A stretch of 11,023 nt of DNA from NCBI GenBank assembly GCA_003164075.1, contig PLRZ01000273.1, positions 7,487 through 18,509 on the forward strand. The letters are read 5' to 3'. Below are positions 1 to 7,824 of the stretch, in pieces (positions within the stretch are counted from its first letter, which is position 1; each line of letters opens with the position of its first letter). The stretch comes from Bryobacterales bacterium (lineage in GTDB: Bacteria > Acidobacteriota > Terriglobia > Bryobacterales > Bryobacteraceae). The translations under genes were made by a program, and so were the position numbers. The notes beneath the pieces are model-generated. The model saw only the letters and a program-made list of their open reading frames with translations, was not told the DNA's origin and searched no databases.

Positions 1-79
1 CACAGGATATTCTTTCGCGGCTTCTTAGCAGGGTCGGGCAGAGATGACCGGCCCTTACTGTTGGCTTGACGATTATCTT

Positions 80-101
80 GGCAACCATCGCGATGCCTGC
101 C
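80..101. promoter_or_regulatory. Imperfect 22-bp palindrome upstream of the methyltransferase gene
   Basis: The core CATCGCGATG (86-95) is a perfect 10-bp palindrome. After two mismatched pairs it extends by GGCA on the left (80-83) and TGCC on the right (98-101). It lies about 45 bp upstream of the candidate -10 box of the restriction-modification cluster. Such a site could bind a dimeric regulator, for instance the methyltransferase itself or a controller protein, but no controller gene is visible here. The symmetry is seen; the operator role is inferred. Confidence 0.25.
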
Positions 102-141
102 GTCTTCAACCGGTCGCTAAACGCGCGATTCTCCGGCTACC

Positions 142-150
142 TGCTAGAAT
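142..150 (+). promoter_or_regulatory. Extended -10 promoter element for the R-M cluster
   Basis: TGC TAGAAT (142-150) fits an extended -10 hexamer (TGnTATAAT-like). No convincing -35 box stands 16-18 bp upstream, which extended -10 promoters tolerate. Transcription from here would give a leader of roughly 50 nt before the ATG at 207. Prediction by motif only. Confidence 0.35.
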
Positions 151-206
151 CGTTGATTGAAATCCCTTCCCCGAGGCGATAAGACATTTATGAGGTTGAG
201 TGTTCG

Positions 207-1475
207 ATGACAGGGACTGGGGAACGACCGATTGGCGTAGACCTCTTCGCCGGAGCGGGCGGCCTGTCGCTCGGGTTCGAGCAGGCAGGATTCCACATAG
301 CCGCTGCGATTGAGTACGACCCGGTCCACGCCGCCACGCACGAATACAATTTCCCGGATTGCTCGACAATCTGCCGCAGCGTTGCCGACATCGACGGAGA
401 CTACATCCGCGCCCAATCCAAAATCGGGAAAGCCGACGTTGACGTGGTTTTCGGGGGTGCCCCGTGCCAGGGATTCAGCATGATCGGAAAACGCGCTCTA
501 GACGATCCGCGCAATGGCCTCGTGTATCACTTCGTCAGGATAGTTTCCGAACTGAAGCCGAAGTATTTCGTTCTCGAAAATGTACGTGGCCTGACTGTTG
601 GCGAACACAAGAAGTTTCTTTCCGAGATCATCGTGGAGTTCAAGGCGAAGGGCTACATAGTCCAGGAGAACTATCAAGTCCTTAACGCCCTCCACTTCGG
701 CGTCCCCCAGGACCGCCAGCGCCTGTTCCTTATGGGTGCCAGGAAGGGACAGCGCCTTCCCGAATACCCGGCCAAAACCCACGAATTGCCGGGCGCCAAC
801 CTCGACCTTGGTTTCACGGAAACGACGCCAACAGTGTGGGAGGCGCTCGGCGATCTGCCTGAGGCGGACGATTATGAGGAATTGCTCGAGCGGGATTGGG
901 TTGAGGCCGAATTCGCCAAGCCCAGCCCCTATGCCAAGCCGCTAAGATCCGGCAGCGGAAAGTCCCGGAATCTTCTCACCTCAAGTCTACGCACCCTCCA
1001 CACGCCCCTTTCAAAAAAGCGATTCAAAGCCACAGAGCCGGGCGAAACCGAACCTGTCAGCCGATTCCTCAAGCTCGATCCTCAGGGTATATGCAATACC
1101 ATCCGCGCGGGAACGGCGAGCGATCGAGGCGCCTTCACTTCTCCGCGCCCGATCCATCCCTTCTCTCCTCGGTGTATCACCGTCAGGGAGGCGGCCCGGC
1201 TACATTCATACCCGGATTGGTTCCGCTTCCACGTCACCAAGTGGCATGGATTCCGGCAGGTCGGAAACTCCGTCCCGCCGCTTCTCGGGCAAGCGGTCGC
1301 ATCGAAGATCATGGAGCGGGTGGGCCAAAAGGCCGAAAGCGAAGGACCGCACACCCTCGGAGATCCGGTGCTTCTTGAATACAACATGTCCCACGCCGCC
1401 GAGCGGTACGGCGTGGCGGCGAACGTCATTCCGCACCGCATCAGGAAGGGCGAGACCGGGAAGGTAAATGCCTAA
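207..1475 (+). CDS. DNA (cytosine-5) methyltransferase of a type II R-M system
   Basis: Transfers a methyl group from S-adenosylmethionine to C5 of cytosine within a specific DNA site, protecting host DNA from the cognate endonuclease. The 422-residue protein has the full set of C5-methyltransferase motifs in order: motif I DLFAGAGG (12-19, AdoMet binding), motif IV GGAPCQGFS (83-91, catalytic Cys87), motif VI ENV (124-126), motif VIII QDRQR (168-172), motif IX TVREAARLHSYPDWF (325-339) and motif X QVGNSVP (351-357). The variable stretch at about 185-310 should hold the target-recognition domain. Length is usual for the family. ATG 207 follows a weak purine-rich stretch (GAGGTTGAG, 192-200). 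The gene overlaps the endonuclease-like gene by 8 bp and is followed by vsr, the classic order of an m5C system. The recognition sequence cannot be read from the protein by eye. Confidence 0.96.
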   Translation: MTGTGERPIGVDLFAGAGGLSLGFEQAGFHIAAAIEYDPVHAATHEYNFPDCSTICRSVADIDGDYIRAQSKIGKADVDVVFGGAPCQGFSMIGKRALDDPRNGLVYHFVRIVSELKPKYFVLENVRGLTVGEHKKFLSEIIVEFKAKGYIVQENYQVLNALHFGVPQDRQRLFLMGARKGQRLPEYPAKTHELPGANLDLGFTETTPTVWEALGDLPEADDYEELLERDWVEAEFAKPSPYAKPLRSGSGKSRNLLTSSLRTLHTPLSKKRFKATEPGETEPVSRFLKLDPQGICNTIRAGTASDRGAFTSPRPIHPFSPRCITVREAARLHSYPDWFRFHVTKWHGFRQVGNSVPPLLGQAVASKIMERVGQKAESEGPHTLGDPVLLEYNMSHAAERYGVAANVIPHRIRKGETGKVNA

Positions 1476-2261
1476 GAAACCTTTGCTCTACAGCCCACTG
1501 ATGGTCAGGCTGTTCAGTAATCATTACAAGCGGGGAACGGACGCATTCGACTTCGACCGCACGGAAATCGAGACCGTTGCCGGCGAGCTGAAGTTGAGAC
1601 CGCCCAGGAATTTTGGCGATTTGATCTATTCCTATCGCTACCGCAAGGCGTTCCCGAAAGAGATCGTGGACACTGAAACGGAAGGCAGGCAATGGGTCAT
1701 TCTTCCGGCTGGACGAGCCAAATACCGTTTTAAGCTTGCAAAATTGACGCAGATCGTGCCGCGGGACAATCTCATCGCCACGAAGATTCCGGACGCTACC
1801 CCCCCCAAATAATCGCGGCATACGCAAAAACGGACGAGCAGGCTTTGCTTGCAAGAGTCCGGTATAACAGGTTGATCGATATTTTTCTGGGGCTCACGAC
1901 CTATTCATTGCAGAACCATCTGCGCACCACAGTCACGAATATGGGCCAGATCGAGATCGACGAAATCTACGTGGGCGTCAACAAGAGCGGCCAGCAGTTT
2001 GTCGTCCCGGTGCAAGCCAAAGTCGGCAAGGATAAGCTGGCCGTCGTTCAAACCAGCCAAGACTTGGGCTATTGCGCCGAGAAGTATCCGAACCTCACGC
2101 CCAGGGCCATCTCCGCGCAGTTCCTCCAAAACAAGGTCATTGCGCTTTTCGAACTCACCTTGGAGAACGATGAGGTCACGGTCGTCGAGGAGCGGCACTA
2201 TTGCCTGGTCGCTGCCAAATCGATCACAGACGAGGATCTCCGGACTTACGCCAACCGTTAG
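1468..2261 (+). pseudogene. Restriction endonuclease-like gene split by a -1 frameshift at a C8 tract
   Basis: Probably the restriction partner of the upstream methyltransferase. Frame 1 runs from ATG 1468 (8-bp overlap with the methyltransferase stop) to TAA 1810-1812, giving 114 residues. Just before that stop is a run of eight C (1799-1806). Read with nine C, the frame continues as ATPPQIIAAYAKTDEQALLA and into the open frame ending at 2261, for a protein of about 264 residues. The first codon of the downstream open frame (TTG 1845) is internal and has no Shine-Dalgarno. The second half holds MGQIEIDEIYVGV followed by FVVPVQAK, compatible with a PD-(D/E)xK-type site with QxK in place of ExK; this assignment is inference. 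The lesion may be a true mutation, programmed or transcriptional slippage on the C run, or a sequencing error. The stretch is less GC-rich than its surroundings. If truly broken, the methyltransferase is an orphan. Confidence 0.75.
1799..1806 (+). repeat. C8 homopolymer at the frameshift point
   Basis: Eight consecutive C precede AAATAA, where the upstream frame stops. One extra C (or two fewer) joins the two halves of the endonuclease-like gene. Homopolymer runs of this length are known places for replication, transcription or ribosome slippage and for sequencing error. Confidence 0.85.
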
Positions 2262-2281
2262 AATGGCAATAGAAGTCGGTC

Positions 2282-2686
2282 ATGGATCACGTTCCGAAGG
2301 AAGTCCGATCCAAGATTATGGCGGCCGTCCACTCGCGTGGTAATACGACCACCGAACTGCCGCTGGCAAAGATGCTCCGGGCGGCCGGTATTCGCGGATA
2401 CCGGAAGCATTGGCCAGTGGCGGGTAAGCCGGATTTCGCCTGGCCTGGCCGGAAGGTGGCCGTATTCGTGGACGGCTGCTTCTGGCATGGCTGCCAGTGC
2501 AAATACTTGCCGCGCACCAACACCGGGTTCTGGCGAAAGAAAATCGACGCCAACATGCGCCGCGATAGGCGTGTCGCCCGGTCCTTAAGGCGGGACGGGT
2601 GGATCGTTCTTAGAATTAAGGAATGTGCCCTACGGAAGCCATCGTCATTAGCCCGAATTGTGAGAGCGCTCGGAATCGCCAAATGA
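2282..2686 (+). CDS. vsr: Very short patch repair (Vsr) mismatch endonuclease
   Basis: Nicks DNA 5' of the T in T:G mismatches made by deamination of 5-methylcytosine, so it protects sites methylated by the neighbouring enzyme. The 134-residue protein shows the family pattern: RSKIMAAVHSRGN (9-21), then KPDFAWPGRKVAVFVDGCFW (49-68) with the catalytic Asp51, the FWH segment (67-69) with the active-site His69, then NTGFWRKKIDANMRRDR (80-96) and WIVLRIKECAL (107-117). Zinc-ligand positions known from E. coli Vsr are filled by Cys66, Cys71, Cys73 and Cys115; E. coli has His at 71. ATG 2282 is the start that gives the usual N-terminus; the gene begins 20 bp after the endonuclease-like gene and is probably co-transcribed with it. 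No Shine-Dalgarno stronger than AGAAG is seen. Confidence 0.94.
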   Translation: MDHVPKEVRSKIMAAVHSRGNTTTELPLAKMLRAAGIRGYRKHWPVAGKPDFAWPGRKVAVFVDGCFWHGCQCKYLPRTNTGFWRKKIDANMRRDRRVARSLRRDGWIVLRIKECALRKPSSLARIVRALGIAK

Positions 2687-2751
2687 TGCCTGCGCCGCGA
2701 TGTACAATTGGCGTGCAGCTAGATTGAGACACGAGGGCGCCCGCCTGCCGC

Positions 2752-5055
<2,304 letters not shown>

Positions 5056-5081
5056 CTTTGAACTTCCAAACTACCTTATCG

Positions 5082-5097
5082 GCAGACGAGGGTCTGC
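5082..5097. other. Stem-loop between marC-like gene and sensor kinase
   Basis: GCAGAC (5082-5087) pairs perfectly with GTCTGC (5092-5097) across a 4-nt loop. On the + strand it is followed by TTTT, giving the shape of a small intrinsic terminator against antisense transcripts. On the - strand, the direction of both flanking genes, there is no U tract, so it is more likely an attenuating or stabilising hairpin in the marC-kinase gap. The stem is only 6 bp. Confidence 0.3.
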
Positions 5098-5110
5098 TTT
5101 TGACCCTGAA

Positions 5111-5779
5111 TTAGCGGACCGTTCGCAGGAGTGCGCTCACGCCGTTCCACAGAATCTGCACGCCGATGCACACCAGAATGAATGACGACAGGCGGATGAT
5201 CACGTTCATCGCGGAGTCTCCCAGGGTACGTCCGATGCGCTCGGCGAAACGATAGCTCCAGTAAATCGAAACCGCAATCAACCCCGCCCCGAGCACCATC
5301 CCGGCAATCAGAGGCCAGTGCCATTCGGAGCCTTCGGGCCGGTTGGCGCCCACCGTGATCGCTACCGAAATGGAACCTGGCCCTACCGTCAGGGGCAAAG
5401 TCAGCGGATAGAACGCCTGGCGGGAATAATCGGCCTCGTTACACTCTTTGCTGGCGCCTTTTTCGTCGCTGCCGTCGTGATCCGGCTGGCGCAGCAGCGT
5501 CCATCCGGTGGAAATCACCACCAGGCCGCCGCCCACCTGCACCACCGGCAGGGAGATGCCGAAAAAAGCCAGGATGTGGGTGCCGATGAAAATCGAGGCC
5601 AGGATCAGAATCAGGCCGTTCAGAGCGATCATGCGGGCCAGCACGGTGCGCCCGCGGGTTGAAAGCCCGCGCGTCAGCGACAGGAAAATAGGCGTGTTGC
5701 CGATCGGGTTGACAATCGGAAACAGCGCGCCCACTACAAGCAACGTGTGCTTGGCGACATCGCTGAGGGCGTCGAGCAT
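5111..5779 (-). CDS. MarC family integral membrane protein
   Basis: A MarC/UPF0056-family inner-membrane protein of 222 residues, the usual length, with about six hydrophobic helices. Characteristic segments are FPIVNPIGNTPIFLSLT (about 20-36), where the family has its NPxG motif, and the second-half repeat PLTLPLTVGPGSISVAITVG (about 125-144). The hydrophilic middle (about 97-120, DHDGSDEKGASKE) is the expected cytoplasmic loop. Function of the family is unsettled: an early role in multiple antibiotic resistance was later disputed, so no substrate is claimed. ATG 5779 lacks a clear Shine-Dalgarno, but a TATAAT box lies close upstream, suggesting a very short leader. It is divergent from the DUF433 gene and precedes the sensor kinase on the same strand. 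Confidence 0.9.
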   Translation of the reverse strand: MLDALSDVAKHTLLVVGALFPIVNPIGNTPIFLSLTRGLSTRGRTVLARMIALNGLILILASIFIGTHILAFFGISLPVVQVGGGLVVISTGWTLLRQPDHDGSDEKGASKECNEADYSRQAFYPLTLPLTVGPGSISVAITVGANRPEGSEWHWPLIAGMVLGAGLIAVSIYWSYRFAERIGRTLGDSAMNVIIRLSSFILVCIGVQILWNGVSALLRTVR

Positions 5780-5794
5780 GGGGAATAGTTAACG

Positions 5795-5800
5795 ATTATA
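5795..5800 (-). promoter_or_regulatory. -10 box for the marC-like gene
   Basis: On the - strand the sequence reads a perfect TATAAT. Transcription would start about 9 nt before ATG 5779, consistent with the missing Shine-Dalgarno. No TTGACA-like -35 box is found 16-18 bp further upstream, so this is a partial promoter prediction. Confidence 0.35.
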
Positions 5801-5861
5801 TCGATTTCGGGGACAGGCTACATAACCTCGAAATACAGAACGGTGCAACCAGGCGCTGTAC

Positions 5862-6095
5862 GTGAAGTTCGACCGGATCTCAATCAACCCGAGCATTTGC
5901 CACGGTCAGGCAGGTGTGAAAGGGACTCGTGTGCCGGTTCACCAGATCGTGCGCATGCTCGCGAACGGCGACACTGTCGACGCTTTGCTGGCCGAATACC
6001 CCTTTCTGTCTCGCGAGGACATCATGGCCTCCCTCGACTACGCCGCCGGCTTGGCCGAAGAGCAGGTCACGCCGATCAAGGTCGCCAACCTCTAG
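5862..6095 (+). CDS. DUF433 antitoxin-like protein
   Basis: A 77-residue protein of the DUF433 family, small helix-turn-helix-like proteins usually coded directly before a DUF5615 PIN-like protein and regarded as the antitoxin of a type II toxin-antitoxin pair. The full family pattern is present: MKFDRISINPSICHGQAGVK (1-20), GTRVPVHQIVRMLANG (21-36) and ALLAEYPFLSREDIMASLDY (41-60). GTG 5862 is chosen because translation from it gives the normal family N-terminus; only a weak AGG stands upstream. The gene is intact, while its partner 3 bp downstream is ruined, so this is now a solitary antitoxin or transcription factor. Autoregulation of its own promoter in the 80-bp divergent gap is plausible but not shown. 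Confidence 0.88.
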   Translation: MKFDRISINPSICHGQAGVKGTRVPVHQIVRMLANGDTVDALLAEYPFLSREDIMASLDYAAGLAEEQVTPIKVANL

Positions 6096-6245
6096 CGGAT
6101 GCGCTTCCTCGTAGACGAGAACATTCCCCGGATGACGGTGGAGGGCCTCCGCGCACTCATCACGACGGACACAAGGTTTCACGGAGTTCCGGTCAGTGCC
6201 GCACTACGGCATTCCGATCGTGCACCTTCGACAGCCGAACCGGCA

Positions 6246-6252
6246 GAAGATC
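6246..6252 (+). repeat. Left target-site duplication, GAAGATC
   Basis: Perfect 7-bp direct repeat of 6466-6472, immediately outside the left terminal inverted repeat. In the toxin gene it codes the KI of RQKI. Confidence 0.8.
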
Positions 6253-6465
6253 AGAACTCCTGATGTCGCCCTGCAGTTTCTGCCTGGCGGGGAAAATGGG
6301 CTGAGCCATTCCTTTCGATGGCGAGAGCTTGGCAGGTGGGGCAGGCAGTGCCGCCTGCCCGCCCGCGCTGAATTTGGGCCCGCTGCTCGAATCGGATCGA
6401 GCGAAGGCGAGCACCGCCTGCCCCACCTGCGGGCTCACTGCAAATTCCACGACATCTGGAGTTCT
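6253..6465. mobile_element. MITE-like non-autonomous element, 213 bp
   Basis: Ends are a 16-bp terminal inverted repeat: AGAACTCCTGATGTCG (6253-6268) against the reverse complement of 6450-6465, AGAACTCCAGATGTCG, 15 of 16 matching. Both ends are flanked by GAAGATC, a 7-bp target duplication. Deleting the element plus one duplication rejoins the DUF5615 frame exactly, which supports a real insertion. Inside there is no credible gene, only a nested inverted repeat and a GC-rich hairpin. It would need a transposase supplied in trans by a parent insertion sequence with the same ends; the family cannot be named from this window. A single further copy of the terminus occurs at 7650-7667. Confidence 0.8.
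6332..6430. repeat. Nested inverted repeat and hairpin inside the MITE-like element
   Basis: GCAGGTGGGGCAGGCAGTGC (6332-6351) and the reverse complement of 6411-6430 match at 19 of 20 positions, so the transcript or single strand could fold into a long stem with a loop of about 59 nt. The left arm can alternatively fold locally: GGGCAGGC (6339-6346) pairs perfectly with GCCTGCCC (6353-6360) over a 6-nt loop. Confidence 0.85.
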
Positions 6466-6472
6466 GAAGATC
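6466..6472 (+). repeat. Right target-site duplication, GAAGATC
   Basis: Second copy of the 7-bp direct repeat at 6246-6252, immediately after the right terminal inverted repeat. The toxin frame resumes directly after it with CAC AAT TCC. Confidence 0.8.
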
Positions 6473-6546
6473 CACAATTCCGTCATGCATTTGAGCCGCC
6501 GTCGCGCTCAGGCATCAAGGCGGCTGGCGGCCCCGGTGAGATTTGC

Positions 6547-6588
6547 TCGGGGCGGAAGGATTCGAACCACCGACCTCCTGGTCCCGAA
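6547..6588 (-). tRNA. 3' fragment of tRNA-Pro (anticodon CGG), not functional
   Basis: Read on the - strand, the fragment starts with the anticodon loop TTCGGGA (6588-6582, anticodon CGG). It continues with the 3' anticodon stem CCAGG, variable loop AGGTC, T stem GGTGG, T loop TTCGAAT, opposite T stem CCTTC, 3' acceptor strand CGCCCCG and discriminator A (6547). The next bases are GCA, not CCA. The 5' half is absent: beyond 6588 no CCTGG stem, D arm or acceptor strand follows. One T-stem pair is T-T and one G-T, so it is also degrading. A break exactly at the anticodon loop is typical of tyrosine-recombinase integration into tRNA genes, so this may be an attachment-site duplicate of an integrated element. 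Confidence 0.72.
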
Positions 6589-6594
6589 ATAGGC

Positions 6595-6600
6595 TATCCT
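6595..6600 (+). promoter_or_regulatory. Possible -10 box for the propeller gene (leaderless start)
   Basis: TATCCT lies only 8 bp before ATG 6609, which would place the transcription start at or next to the start codon. No Shine-Dalgarno precedes the ATG, in agreement with a leaderless mRNA. Motif-only evidence. Confidence 0.22.
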
Positions 6601-6608
6601 GATTCGCT

Positions 6609-7616
6609 ATGCGATCCATCCTCCTGTGCCTCACTGCCGCCTCCGCCTTCGCCCAGAGCTTTACCGTCCAGCCGAGTGGCACCACGGAATCGCTGCGCGG
6701 CGTGTGGGCAGTGAGCGAGACGGTGGTCTGGGCCAGCGGCACCCATGGAACTTACCTGCGCACCAACGACGGCGGCGCGACATGGGCCGCGTCCAAGGTG
6801 CCTGGCGCCGAGGCGCTCGATTTCCGCGACGTGGAGGGCGTCGACGCCGACACGGCGTACCTGCTGAGCATTGGAATAGGCGCCAGTTCGCGCGTCTACA
6901 AAACTATCGACGCCGGCGCGCACTGGACGCTCTCCCTGCAAAACCCCGACGCCGAGGGCTTCTTCGACGAAATGGCTTTCTGGAATCCCCAGCACGGCAT
7001 TCTGGTCGGCGACCAGGTGGACGGCCAGATGGTGGTGATGGCGACCGAAGACGGCGGCGCCACGTGGCAGCGTCTGAAAATGCCGCCCGCGCTTCCGGGC
7101 GAGGGCGCCTTCGCTGCCAGCGGCACCGGCATCGCCGTGCTGGGCGACCTTGATGTGTGGATCGGCACCGGCGGCAAGAACGCCGCCCGCGTCTACCATT
7201 CCGCCGATTCCGGCCGCACCTGGAGCGTGGCCACGACGCCGATTCGCGCCGATTCCGCCAGCGCCGGCATTTTCTCACTGGCCTTCTCCGATGCGCGGCA
7301 CGGCATCGCCGTCGGCGGCGATTACTCCAAGGCCGGCGAGGAGACTGGCAATATCGCCGCGACCTCCGATGGCGGCAAAACCTGGACCGTGCCCGCGGGC
7401 ACGCCACCCAAAGGCTTCCGGTCCGCCGTGGCGTGGCTCGGCGACCGCAAAATCTGGGTCGCCGCCGGCACGTCGGGCGCCGATATCTCGAGCGACGGCG
7501 GCCGGAACTGGAAGCCATTCGACACGGGAAACTACAACGCAATTGGGTTCGTTTCCAGTAAAGCAGGTTGGGCCGTAGGACCGCGGGGCCGCATCGCGAA
7601 GTTTGGGATGGAGTAA
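6609..7616 (+). CDS. Secreted Asp-box (BNR/YCF48-like) beta-propeller protein
   Basis: A 335-residue exported protein. The N-terminus MRSILLCLTAASAFAQS is a short signal peptide with probable cleavage after AFA (residue 15). Six Asp-box motifs of the S/T-x-D-x-G-x-T-W kind follow at regular 46-54 residue spacing: TNDGGATW (52-59), TIDAGAHW (99-106), TEDGGATW (146-153), SADSGRTW (198-205), TSDGGKTW (252-259) and SSDGGRNW (294-301). Between them come HGI-V/AVG blade segments (129-134, 231-236). This fits a six- or seven-bladed propeller of the BNR/YCF48/sortilin type. Asp boxes are structural, so they do not fix a function; related proteins are often mislabelled oxidoreductase or sialidase. The YCF48-like assembly-factor role in photosystem II is not implied. 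It stands alone before the deoA operon, separated by 223 bp. Confidence 0.85.
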   Translation: MRSILLCLTAASAFAQSFTVQPSGTTESLRGVWAVSETVVWASGTHGTYLRTNDGGATWAASKVPGAEALDFRDVEGVDADTAYLLSIGIGASSRVYKTIDAGAHWTLSLQNPDAEGFFDEMAFWNPQHGILVGDQVDGQMVVMATEDGGATWQRLKMPPALPGEGAFAASGTGIAVLGDLDVWIGTGGKNAARVYHSADSGRTWSVATTPIRADSASAGIFSLAFSDARHGIAVGGDYSKAGEETGNIAATSDGGKTWTVPAGTPPKGFRSAVAWLGDRKIWVAAGTSGADISSDGGRNWKPFDTGNYNAIGFVSSKAGWAVGPRGRIAKFGME

Positions 7617-7649
7617 GCTGCGCGATCGGTGCCCTGGGCCGGAGACTCC

Positions 7650-7667
7650 GAACTCCAGATGTCGTGG
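7650..7667 (+). repeat. Solo copy of the MITE terminal repeat
   Basis: GAACTCCAGATGTCGTGG is identical over 18 bp to the reverse complement of 6447-6464, the right end of the MITE-like element. No matching inverted partner was found in the rest of the 7617-7839 gap, so it is a solo end or remnant. The remainder of the gap holds no gene; CCGCG/CGCGG (7771-7775, 7783-7787) can form only a weak 5-bp stem. Confidence 0.7.
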
Positions 7668-7805
7668 GATGTGGAATGCGGATCTCTCCCCATGGCGCGG
7701 TGCAGGGAACGGCCCAAGCCCGGCAATCAAGGGCCTCTCGTTGGACGCTCCCATGCCCCCAGGTGTGACTCCGCGCTCGTAACGCGGAAACCCATCCTTT
7801 ACTTT

Positions 7806-7824
7806 GTACCGGTTAGAATGGTAC
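7806..7824 (+). promoter_or_regulatory. -10 box within an inverted repeat upstream of deoA
   Basis: TAGAAT (7814-7819) is a -10-like hexamer 20 bp before the deoA ATG and would give a leader of about 14 nt. It is bracketed by GTACC (7806-7810) and GGTAC (7820-7824), an inverted repeat centred on the box. A repressor bound there would block the promoter, which would suit a nucleoside-inducible operon. No clear -35 box is seen. The symmetry is observed; operator function is inferred. Confidence 0.3.

Larger units (their letters stand above)
6099..6496 (+). pseudogene. Decayed DUF5615 (PIN-like) toxin gene, interrupted by a MITE-like element
   Basis: The reading starts correctly at ATG 6099 with MRFLVDENIPRMTVEGLRAL, the conserved DUF5615 N-terminus, including the acidic residue of the PIN-like site. 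It then jumps straight to ITTD, so roughly 30 residues normally lying between these segments are missing. At about 6171 one extra base shifts the frame: reading GAC, skipping one A, then CAA GGT TTC restores ITTDQGFTEFRSVPHYGIPI and on to VHLRQPNRQKI (ending 6252). There a 213-bp element is inserted. Past it and one copy of a 7-bp duplication the frame resumes as HNSVMHLS (6473-6496), the expected continuation KIHxxVM. The C-terminal quarter of the family is lost. It follows the DUF433 gene in the standard antitoxin-toxin order. The comparison with intact relatives is from memory of the family consensus. Confidence 0.78.

Noticed and set aside
1..79. Possible C-terminal end of an upstream gene
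   Set aside because: All three + frames stop within about 70 bp and none gives a recognisable tail; cannot be supported.
1845..2261. Second half of the endonuclease-like gene as an independent gene starting at TTG 1845
   Set aside because: No ribosome site, and the frame is open and homologous-looking upstream back to the C8 tract; it is better read as one frameshifted gene.
2687..2751. Possible terminator between convergent vsr and kinase genes
   Set aside because: Only a short GGGCGCCC palindrome (about 2736-2743) and no U tract on either strand; nothing convincing.
6329..6592. Frame ending in GGRIRTTDLLVPK that resembles often-annotated small proteins
   Set aside because: That peptide is the translation of the tRNA fragment's opposite strand, a well-known source of false proteins.
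6196..6714. A 172-codon + strand frame crossing the toxin remnant, the repeat element, the tRNA fragment and the propeller gene start
   Set aside because: Its first part is only the second piece of the DUF5615 remnant (HYGIPIVHLRQPNRQKI); the rest is non-coding element sequence and overlap with a real gene.
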